Assembly: GCA_031732875.1 (NCBI GenBank)
Contig: JAVMKL010000276.1
Span: forward strand, 1 to 64,000
Reading direction: 5' to 3'
Origin: JAVMKJ01 sp031732875
Lineage (GTDB): Bacteria; Pseudomonadota; Gammaproteobacteria; Competibacterales; Competibacteraceae
DNA: 64,000 nt
The notes below the pieces were generated by a model. The model was not told the origin of the DNA and made no database searches. It was given only the letters and a program-made list of their open reading frames with translations. Positions 17,154 through 24,258 of this stretch are shown piece after piece (the stretch's first letter is position 1; every line of letters begins with the position of its first letter). The translations under genes and the position numbers were made by a program.

Positions 17154-18077
17154 ATGCACTCCGACACTCTGCGCATCGCCACCCGGAAAAGCCCCCTCGC
17201 CCTCTGGCAGGCCGAACATGTCGCCGAACGCCTGCGCCTGACCCATCCCGGCCTGCGGGTCGAACTGGTTGGGATGGTCACCCGCGGCGACAGGATTCTC
17301 GACAGCCCGCTGGCCAAAATTGGTGGCAAGGGTCTATTCGTCAAGGAATTGGAGCAAGGCTTGCTGGACGGTCGCGCCGACCTCGCCGTCCATTCCATGA
17401 AGGACGTGCCGGTAAACTTTCCCGCTGGACTGGGGCTGCCGGTGATTCTGGCGCGGGAGGACCCGCGTGATGCCTTCGTCTCCCGCGAATATTCCCACCC
17501 CGATGCCCTCCCCTCCGGTGCCCGGGTTGGCACCTCCAGCCTGCGCCGCCAATGCCAACTGGCCGCCCGCTATCCCGACTGGGCCATCCACAGCCTGCGG
17601 GGCAACGTCAACAGCCGGCTGACCAAGCTGGATGCCGGCGAGTTCGACGCCGTCATCCTGGCCACGGCCGGCCTCAAGCGACTGGGGCTGGAAAAGCGTA
17701 TTACGGCGATACTGGAACCGGAGTTCAGCCTGCCGGCCATCGGTCAAGGCGCGATCGGAGTGGAATGCCGGCTGGACGACCCCCGGACGCGGGAGTTGAT
17801 CGCCGCGCTGGACGATCCCGCCACCCATATCCGAATCGCGGCGGAACGGGCGTTCAACGCCCGCTTGCAGGGTGGCTGTCAGGTACCCATCGCCGGTCAC
17901 GCCCTGCTGGATGGCGACGGACTCTGGCTGCGCGGTCTGGTCGGCGAACCCGACGGCAGCCGGATCGTCGCCGGTGAAATACGCGGCCCCGCGGCGGAGG
18001 CCGAAAGACTTGGTGCCACTCTGGCCGACGAATTGCTCGAACGCGGCGCCGGCGCGATTCTCCGTCAGCTACGCTAA
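17154..18077 (+). CDS. hemC: Porphobilinogen deaminase (hydroxymethylbilane synthase)
   Basis: Polymerises four porphobilinogen units to hydroxymethylbilane in tetrapyrrole synthesis. The 307-residue protein has RIATRKSPLALWQAEHV at the N-terminus, HSMKDVP, SLRRQCQL, and the cofactor-attachment cysteine in GGCQVPIAGHA near residue 241. First gene of hemC-hemD-hemX-hemY; a 139-bp spacer with repeat sequence separates it from hemD. Confidence 0.97.
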   Translation: MHSDTLRIATRKSPLALWQAEHVAERLRLTHPGLRVELVGMVTRGDRILDSPLAKIGGKGLFVKELEQGLLDGRADLAVHSMKDVPVNFPAGLGLPVILAREDPRDAFVSREYSHPDALPSGARVGTSSLRRQCQLAARYPDWAIHSLRGNVNSRLTKLDAGEFDAVILATAGLKRLGLEKRITAILEPEFSLPAIGQGAIGVECRLDDPRTRELIAALDDPATHIRIAAERAFNARLQGGCQVPIAGHALLDGDGLWLRGLVGEPDGSRIVAGEIRGPAAEAERLGATLADELLERGAGAILRQLR

Positions 18078-18086
18078 AGACAGGCC

Positions 18087-18180
18087 AACCACCAAGGACA
18101 GCAAGGGCACCAAGGACAGCAATAATCACGTGAGTTTTTCCTAATCGTTTACCTTCGTGTCCCTCGTGTCCTTCGGGTGA
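18087..18180. repeat. Repeat-rich spacer between hemC and hemD
   Basis: Two direct copies of a 14-mer (ACCAAGGACAGCAA at 18091-18104 and 18109-18122) face a right arm at about 18153-18180 (CTTCGTGTCCCTCGTGTCCTTCGG) that is an imperfect inverted version. The pattern resembles a mobile palindromic repeat seen between genes of many bacteria. Confidence 0.55.
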
Positions 18181-18216
18181 TCGAATCATGGCAATTCGCA
18201 AGCAGAACCGTATGAC

Positions 18217-19014
18217 ATGACTCCCTCCCTGCACGGTCTGGGGGTGCTGGTCACCCGCCCGGAACATCAGGCCGACCGCCTGTGCCAGTGGATCGAAGGC
18301 CACGGGGGCACCACTATCCGTTTCCCCGTCCTGACCATCGCCGAACCGCGCGATTGGGTGCCGGCGCTGGCCATCTTCGACCGGCTGGCCGACTACGATC
18401 TGGCAATCTTCACCAGTGCCAACGCCGTGGATCGGGCGCTGCCACCGATTCGAGAACGGGGCGGATTTCCACCCCGGCTGGAAATCACCGCCATCGGTAA
18501 GGCTACCACCGAGGCGTTGGCCCGGCACGGCATCGACCGCTGCCTGCAACCCGATCATGGCTTCAACAGCGAGGCGCTGCTGGCCCTGCCGCGCATTGGG
18601 AACGTAGCCGGCCAGGCTATCGTCATCGTGCGCGGCGAGGGCGGCCGGGAACTGCTGGCCGAAACCCTGACCGCTCGCGGCGCGCGGGTGGATCGCGCCG
18701 AGGTCTACCGGCGCGAACGGCCAGCGGCGGACGTTGGCATACTGCTGGAACGCTGGAGCCGGCGCGAAATCGGCGCGGTAGTGGTCGCCAGTACCGAAAG
18801 CCTGTTGAATCTGTTTGATATGCTGGGCATTGACGGGCAAGATTATCTGCGTCATACCCCGATGATCGCGGTCAGCGCCCGCACCGTGCAGACCGCCGCG
18901 AATCTCGGTTGTCGTCAACTTCTGCTCGCCCGCGAAGCGAGCGACGACGCCATCGCCGCCGCCCTGCTCTGCCTGAGGGCGAATCCCACTCCATCAGTTG
19001 GTAACGCGACATGA
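18217..19014 (+). CDS. hemD: Uroporphyrinogen-III synthase
   Basis: Cyclises hydroxymethylbilane with inversion of ring D. The 265-residue protein has the family's weakly conserved layout: VLVTRPEHQADRL at the N-terminus, IFTSANAVDRAL, AIGKATTEAL, and VVVASTESLLNLFDML near the C-terminus. Identification is strengthened by its place between hemC and hemX. Stop overlaps the hemX start (ATGA). Confidence 0.93.
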   Translation: MTPSLHGLGVLVTRPEHQADRLCQWIEGHGGTTIRFPVLTIAEPRDWVPALAIFDRLADYDLAIFTSANAVDRALPPIRERGGFPPRLEITAIGKATTEALARHGIDRCLQPDHGFNSEALLALPRIGNVAGQAIVIVRGEGGRELLAETLTARGARVDRAEVYRRERPAADVGILLERWSRREIGAVVVASTESLLNLFDMLGIDGQDYLRHTPMIAVSARTVQTAANLGCRQLLLAREASDDAIAAALLCLRANPTPSVGNAT

Positions 19015-20450
19015 CAGAAAAGAAATCCGATAACGGCAACGCCAAAGCCCCGCTCGTGGAACCGACGGCTGGGCCATCCCTCGCACCCGACGCCAAGAAA
19101 TCAGCACCCGCGCCAACGGCCCCGCCCGCGCCCAAGAGCGGCCGCGGCGTGGCGTGGTTCGCGCTCCTGGTCGGACTCAGCGCCGCCGGTGGCAGCGGCT
19201 ATCTCTGGTACCTGTGGCAACAGGATCAGGTCGCGCAGGCCAGCCGATTGGACCAGGCGATCAAGCAGGCCATCGCTCAGCGGGATCCCGAGTTCCAGGC
19301 GCTGAAGGCCCAAGTTCAATCCCTGCAGGCGCTCAAGACCACTCTCGACCAGGTGCGCGCCGAAAATCAGGATCTCAGGGGTCAACTGCTCGGTCTGGCC
19401 GGTGACCTGCAACCGTTGAAGAACGCCATGGAGTTGTACAAGGGTGAGAACGAAGTCATCAAGGGCGAAATCAAGCTGGTTCGGGAAGGCCAGGACGCCC
19501 ACAAGGCCAGCGTCCAGCAGCAAAAGGAGGAACTGGCCAAGCAGTTGCAGGAACACCAGAACCACCTGGCGAAGACGGACGAACACATTCAGAACCTGAA
19601 ACTGAGCCAAGGCGGGTTGGCGGACAATCTGGAAACGGTCAAGACCGTGGCGGCCAAGGGCGGCGACGTCAACGCCTTCCCGTTGGCCGAGGTGGACTAT
19701 CTCCTACGGTTGGCCGACACCAAGCTGAAGCTGGAACGCAACGTCGCCAACGCCCGCCTGGCGCTGGATACCGCCCAGCAACGATTGAAGGTGGTCGGCG
19801 AAGCCAGCCTGGCCTCGGTGCAAACCATGCTGGCCGAGGCCATCGCCACCCTGCGCGGCGTGCAGTTGCCCGACATCACCGGTCTGGCCCACAAACTGGT
19901 GGACATGGAGAAGGAAGTCGGCGGTCTGCCGCTGAAGATCGACTCCGGCGTGCCGGACATCAAGAATCGGGTCAAGCCGGCCGCCAGCGTCGCCGTCAGC
20001 GCCGACACCGAGCGGTCCTGGTGGGATCGCAGCACCGAAGCGGTCTGGAACCAGTTCAAGGATATCGTGGTAATCCGCCGCGTGCGCAGCGAAGCGCCGC
20101 CGCTGATCGCCATGGAGGAAGAATTCTTCCTACGCCAGAACCTGCGGCTGGAACTGGAGAGCATGCGGATGGCGCTGTTGCGCGGCGACGCCCAGTCCTA
20201 CCAGGATTCCTACGACCTGGTCCGCAAATGGACCGAGACCTATTTCGACACCCAGGACGCGCGCGTGGCGACCTTCCTCAGCCAACTGCAAGCCTTGCAG
20301 ACCGTCCAGTTCAATCCCTACATTCCCGACCTGACCGGGCTCAACCAGGCCTTCCGCGACGCGCTCAGCCGCCGGCAACCGGTTCGTTCGGTGCTGAAAA
20401 CCCCGGCGGCGGATAAGGAACCGGCGGCGGATGAGGAGGCAAAACCATGA
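19011..20450 (+). CDS. hemX: HemX family membrane protein
   Basis: A 479-residue inner-membrane protein with a cytoplasmic Pro/Ala-rich tail (1-45), one membrane segment near 46-66, and a long heptad-rich coiled coil (about 80-210) followed by a helical domain. HemX is encoded with hemCD in gammaproteobacteria and is often annotated as a uroporphyrinogen methyltransferase, but no SAM-binding motif is visible and the enzyme role is unproven. It overlaps hemD and hemY by ATGA at both ends, so translation is coupled. Confidence 0.9.
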   Translation: MTEKKSDNGNAKAPLVEPTAGPSLAPDAKKSAPAPTAPPAPKSGRGVAWFALLVGLSAAGGSGYLWYLWQQDQVAQASRLDQAIKQAIAQRDPEFQALKAQVQSLQALKTTLDQVRAENQDLRGQLLGLAGDLQPLKNAMELYKGENEVIKGEIKLVREGQDAHKASVQQQKEELAKQLQEHQNHLAKTDEHIQNLKLSQGGLADNLETVKTVAAKGGDVNAFPLAEVDYLLRLADTKLKLERNVANARLALDTAQQRLKVVGEASLASVQTMLAEAIATLRGVQLPDITGLAHKLVDMEKEVGGLPLKIDSGVPDIKNRVKPAASVAVSADTERSWWDRSTEAVWNQFKDIVVIRRVRSEAPPLIAMEEEFFLRQNLRLELESMRMALLRGDAQSYQDSYDLVRKWTETYFDTQDARVATFLSQLQALQTVQFNPYIPDLTGLNQAFRDALSRRQPVRSVLKTPAADKEPAADEEAKP

Positions 20451-21730
20451 GACTGCTCATCGGCGTGATCGTCACTCTGTTCGTCTCGGTCTGGATGGCG
20501 CTGGCGCTGCAGCAGGATCCGGGCTATGCGATGGTCAGCATCGGCCAATGGACCATCGAGACCAGCCTTGCCTTTTTCGCGATCGTCCTGATTCTCGCCT
20601 TCCTCGCGTTCTACGCCCTGGTCCGGCTGGCGATCCGATTGTGGCGGACGCCGGCCCAAACCCTGAGCGCCAACCGTCGGCGGTTGCAAAGAAAGGCGCG
20701 GCGGCTGTTCAACCTGGGCAACCGGCAACTGGCGGCCGGCCAGTGGGCGGCGGCGGAAAAGACCCTGCTCAAGAGTGCGGAATACAGCGAAACACCCGCC
20801 CTGCACTATCTGAACGCGGCACGGGCCACTCATCACCTCAGCGACGTCAAGTGGCGCCGCGACCTGCACTTGCGCAAGGCCGAAGATTCGCCCGACGCCG
20901 ATAAATTGACGGTGCAACTCGCCCGGGTGGAATTCCTGCTGGACGACCGGGAAGCCGAACAGGCGCGACCCATCCTGGAGTCGCTGCATACTCTCAACCC
21001 GCGCCATCCGGGCGTGTTGCTGTGGTTGGCCCGGACTTACCAGCAGTTGCAATCCTGGGAACCGTTGCAGAAGCTGCTGCCGGAAGTACAGAAACAGAAG
21101 GCGCTCGGTCCCGAGCCACTCGCGGAGATGCAGAAACAGACTTATCAGGCACTGCTGGAAATCGCCGCCGCCGCCGGCTCGCTGGACAAACTCAGGGCAC
21201 TGTGGAAGCAGGCCCCCGCAGCGTTGCGCGAAGAAGACGAGGCGTTTCTGGTCGCCTACGCCACCGCCCTGTGCGACCTCCAGGCCATCGACGACGCCGA
21301 GGCGCTGTTGCGCGAGGCGATCGACCGGCGGTGGAACTCGAAGCTGGTGGTGGGCTACGGGATGCTGGGGCGCGGCAACGCCACCGCGCAATTGGCTGCC
21401 GCCGAGGGTTGGCTGGTCCGGCACGGCGACGATGCCTATCTGCTGCTGACGCTGGGCCGGCTGGCGAAGCGTTGCCAGCAGAACGGCAAGGCCCGTGCCT
21501 ATCTGGAGCAGAGCATCAAACTGATGCCGACTCCGGACGCCTATCAGGAACTGGGCGAGTTGCTGGCATCCCTGCACGAACTGACTCACGCCAGCCAGTG
21601 CTTCCACGCCGGGCTGCGACTGCTGGTCGGCAAACCGCAGGAGAAACAGGGCGCCATGTTGCCCGCCACCGAAGCGGCGCAGCAACTCCAGGGACCGGGA
21701 CAACCGCCGGTGCCAGCGGCGGCGACCTGA
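20447..21730 (+). CDS. hemY: HemY family TPR membrane protein
   Basis: A 427-residue inner-membrane protein with two N-terminal membrane segments (about 3-20 and 42-65) and a large domain of tetratricopeptide-like helical repeats (for example LARTYQQLQSWEPLQKLLPEV and YQELGELLASLHELTHASQCF). It is the HemY of the hemCDXY operon, distinct from the protoporphyrinogen oxidase also called HemY. Precise function is unknown; it is linked to heme synthesis by operon membership. Confidence 0.92.
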   Translation: MRLLIGVIVTLFVSVWMALALQQDPGYAMVSIGQWTIETSLAFFAIVLILAFLAFYALVRLAIRLWRTPAQTLSANRRRLQRKARRLFNLGNRQLAAGQWAAAEKTLLKSAEYSETPALHYLNAARATHHLSDVKWRRDLHLRKAEDSPDADKLTVQLARVEFLLDDREAEQARPILESLHTLNPRHPGVLLWLARTYQQLQSWEPLQKLLPEVQKQKALGPEPLAEMQKQTYQALLEIAAAAGSLDKLRALWKQAPAALREEDEAFLVAYATALCDLQAIDDAEALLREAIDRRWNSKLVVGYGMLGRGNATAQLAAAEGWLVRHGDDAYLLLTLGRLAKRCQQNGKARAYLEQSIKLMPTPDAYQELGELLASLHELTHASQCFHAGLRLLVGKPQEKQGAMLPATEAAQQLQGPGQPPVPAAAT

Positions 21731-21731
21731 A

Positions 21732-21773
21732 CGCCCCCTGCCCCAACCCCTCTCCCGCAAGGGGAGAGGGGGG
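21732..21773. repeat. Dispersed GC-rich palindromic repeat, copy 3; possible bidirectional terminator
   Basis: CCCCTCTCCC-GCAA-GGGGAGAGGGG: a near-perfect 10-bp stem (21747-21756 with 21761-21771). It lies directly between hemY and a convergent gene, where it would act on both transcripts. Confidence 0.75.
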
Positions 21774-21781
21774 CTTGCTTC

Positions 21782-22798
21782 TCAACGCACCGAGAACTCG
21801 AAGGAATCGTAGAACAACTGCTCCGCCGGCAACCCCTGCGCGGCGAACGCGGATTTGGCGGCTTCGATCATCGGTGGCGGGCCGCTCATGTACACATCGT
21901 AACCGCTCAGGTCGGGATAATCGGCGGCGACTGCGTCATGCGCCCAGCCGGCGCGGCCTTTCCAGCCATCTTCCGGGCGGGGCTCCGACAGCACCGGCGT
22001 ATAGCGGAAATGTGGATGTTCCTCCATCCAGTGGCGCGGCAATTCGTCCAGATACAAATCCACCTTCGCCCGCGCACCCCAGTACAGGTGCAGCGGCCGG
22101 TTCAGCCCGATATGGAAAGCGTGTTCCAGCATCCCCTTCAACGGCGCGAAACCGGTGCCGCCGCCCATCAGGATGATCGGCCGCGGCGAATCCTCGCGCA
22201 GGAAGAAGGTTCCCAGCGGGCCCTGAAAGCGCAACAGCGCCTTGTCCTTCATCCGCTCGAACACGAAACCGGTGAAGAAGCCACCCGGTACGTGGCGCAC
22301 GTGCAGTTCCAGCAACTCGTCGGCGTGAGGCGGATTGGCCAGCGAAAATCCCCGGCGCCGGCCGTCGGCCAGCAGAATGTCCACGTACTGCCCGGCCAGG
22401 AATTGCAGGCGCTCGGTGTTCGGTAGTTTGAGATAGAGCCGCATCACGTCCGGCGCTAGCAGTTCCCGCCGCTCGACCCGGCACGGCAGAATTCTGACCG
22501 CGATGTCGCCGCCGGTTTTGACCTCGCGCGCTTCGATTACCAAGTCCGAACGTGGCCGGGCCTGGCACAGGAGCGCCTTGCCCTCGGCTTGCTCGCACTC
22601 GCTGAGAGCGGGTGGCCGGCCGTCGGGATAGCTCACCTCGCCGGACAGGATCGTGCCCATGCAGGAGCCGCAGGTGCCGTTGCGACACCCGTAGGGCAAA
22701 ACGCTACCCTTCTCGCGCAGGGCGGCGTCCAACACCGACTCGTTATCGGCGACCTGGAACTCGTGACCGCTCGGTTGGAGCGTGACGTGATAAGGCAT
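21782..22798 (-). CDS. Ferredoxin-NAD(P)H reductase-type protein (CDP-6-deoxy-glucoseen reductase-like)
   Basis: A 338-residue electron-transfer protein. An N-terminal plant-type 2Fe-2S domain has Cys38, Cys43, Cys46 and Cys78 (CRNGTCGSC and LLCQARP). It is followed by a flavin domain with RGFSLANPP (FAD) and GGGTGFAPLKGM (nucleotide binding), and a C-terminal YMSGPPPMIEA. These proteins are often named CDP-6-deoxy-delta-3,4-glucoseen reductase but are commonly found beside ubiD in gammaproteobacteria; here ubiD lies 4.4 kb upstream, with two unrelated genes between. The ATG at 22798 is the family start. Confidence 0.88.
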   Translation of the reverse strand: MPYHVTLQPSGHEFQVADNESVLDAALREKGSVLPYGCRNGTCGSCMGTILSGEVSYPDGRPPALSECEQAEGKALLCQARPRSDLVIEAREVKTGGDIAVRILPCRVERRELLAPDVMRLYLKLPNTERLQFLAGQYVDILLADGRRRGFSLANPPHADELLELHVRHVPGGFFTGFVFERMKDKALLRFQGPLGTFFLREDSPRPIILMGGGTGFAPLKGMLEHAFHIGLNRPLHLYWGARAKVDLYLDELPRHWMEEHPHFRYTPVLSEPRPEDGWKGRAGWAHDAVAADYPDLSGYDVYMSGPPPMIEAAKSAFAAQGLPAEQLFYDSFEFSVR

Positions 22799-22814
22799 GA
22801 TCGTTCGAACTCTC

Positions 22815-24098
22815 TCATGCATTGGGTGGTTCGTCGCTGGCGCTGAAGAGGGTCAGCCCTATCGACTGTCCGACGACCTTCAGTTCGGGCCAGCGCCCCG
22901 ACAGACGCCAGCTTTCCCGCAACACGGTCAGGAAACCCTCGCCTCGCATTTCCATGTAGGCGCGTCCCGTGCGGGAACTTTTGAAATCCCGAAGAAAACC
23001 GGCCATGTGCTGGTTGCGTCGAATGGGTTGACAACCGGCATAGAGATTCTCCGGGGTGAGCGTGTTGTGCAACCCACTAGGATTGCGTACTTCAATCCTG
23101 TCTGGAAAGACATAGACAATCACTTGGGAACCAGTGAGTTCGTAGTCGCGATGGACGAGGGCATTGACGATACTTTCCTGCAACGCGACCGGGCTGTAGC
23201 GCGATTCGTCCAGACGGCCCATGCCGCTTTTAGTCGAACGAATCGCGGCATAGGGACTGACCAGCACGTATTCCAAGGTTTTTTCGATCTGTTCCGGCAC
23301 CGTCCCGGTGATCCTTTTGGCGTCCACCGTATTGCCGTCGGGCGTATCGTGAGCATAGACCGCGATATCGACGTAGGCACCGACCAGGAACCGTTCCGGC
23401 CAATCACAAAACAGCAGCACCCCGAGATTGGTCAATTGCCAAGGTCTATCCTCGATCTGAATGGCCAGTTTCCAGTTGTTCAACAACTGCTCCAAAGGCA
23501 AGCTGGCTTCGGCGTAAGGACGTTCGAAACGGGCTCGATGATAGGCATCCAGTTTGGCGAGATTGAGGTCCTCGATCCGGCTGCCGGGCGCCGGACGTTC
23601 CTCGAACGGTGCCGGCAGACGCCGGGTAGCAAGCAATCGGCCCAACTGCTCTGCCGGTATCAAGCGACGGTGGCTACCGACCCGCTTGAGAAAACGCCCA
23701 TCCACGGTCTGATGAACGTAGAATCGAGCCTTGTCAATTTCCACCTTCAGACACAGACGATCCACGCCATCCGCGCCAGGTAACAGCAGCCAGTCCAAGC
23801 ATGGTTCGATTTCGGGCACGCAATTGTTCAGGGCGCAGTTGATCACGAATTGTTCCAGCACGTCCCGCCGTTCCGGTTCCAGCCCGACAATCTCCCGCGC
23901 CTTGTTGACCCCGAACAACACCACGCCTCCCTCGGTGTTGGCCAACGACACCAAAACCTCGGCGATAGCCGACGTGGCCTTGCCTTCCTCGCTCGCGAAA
24001 CGCACCTTGTCGCCCTGGAAGCGAACTTCCTTGAACTCCAGATAAGTGTCTTCTCCGGCAGCGATTTCCCGCAATAGCTCCGCAACATCATCGTACAT
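22815..24098 (-). CDS. AlbA_2-domain ATP-binding protein
   Basis: A 427-residue protein with an N-terminal AlbA_2-type (formerly AAA_4) domain (EDTYLEFKEVRF, then SAIAEVLVSLANTEGGVVLFGV and GLEP) and a C-terminal RecG-related ATP-binding region (ALQESIVNALVHRDYE; DRIEVRNPSGL). Such proteins are predicted nucleic-acid-binding regulators, common in mobile and defence regions, but no biochemical role is established. The ATG at 24098 is used because the long upstream extension runs into a palindromic repeat. It lies 161 bp downstream of the PHP-SMC gene on the same strand and may form a unit with it. Confidence 0.78.
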   Translation of the reverse strand: MYDDVAELLREIAAGEDTYLEFKEVRFQGDKVRFASEEGKATSAIAEVLVSLANTEGGVVLFGVNKAREIVGLEPERRDVLEQFVINCALNNCVPEIEPCLDWLLLPGADGVDRLCLKVEIDKARFYVHQTVDGRFLKRVGSHRRLIPAEQLGRLLATRRLPAPFEERPAPGSRIEDLNLAKLDAYHRARFERPYAEASLPLEQLLNNWKLAIQIEDRPWQLTNLGVLLFCDWPERFLVGAYVDIAVYAHDTPDGNTVDAKRITGTVPEQIEKTLEYVLVSPYAAIRSTKSGMGRLDESRYSPVALQESIVNALVHRDYELTGSQVIVYVFPDRIEVRNPSGLHNTLTPENLYAGCQPIRRNQHMAGFLRDFKSSRTGRAYMEMRGEGFLTVLRESWRLSGRWPELKVVGQSIGLTLFSASDEPPNA

Positions 24099-24158
24099 GT
24101 CGGATTCTTTAGAAGTGATACCATTTACGAATAGATATTGAGCTTTTGGTGGCTTTTG

Positions 24159-24234
24159 GTAGGTTGGGCTGAACGTCGTGAAGCCCAACATCCCGACCTA
24201 TTGTTGGGCAACGCTCCACTTTTGCCCAACCTAC
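24159..24234. repeat. MITE-like palindromic element
   Basis: A 76-bp element with perfect 11-bp terminal inverted repeats (GTAGGTTGGGC / GCCCAACCTAC). Inside is a second inverted pair (GCCCAACA at 24183-24190, TGTTGGGC at 24202-24209), so it can fold into a nested hairpin. The same GTAGGTTGGGC-type repeat is familiar from many bacterial genomes. Confidence 0.7.
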
Positions 24235-24258
24235 GCCCTATGCCAAACGGTATAAAAC

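Noticed and set aside
18087..18180. CRISPR-like repeats
   Set aside because: Only two direct 14-mers with a 4-bp spacer and an inverted arm; no regular spacers and no cas genes in the window.
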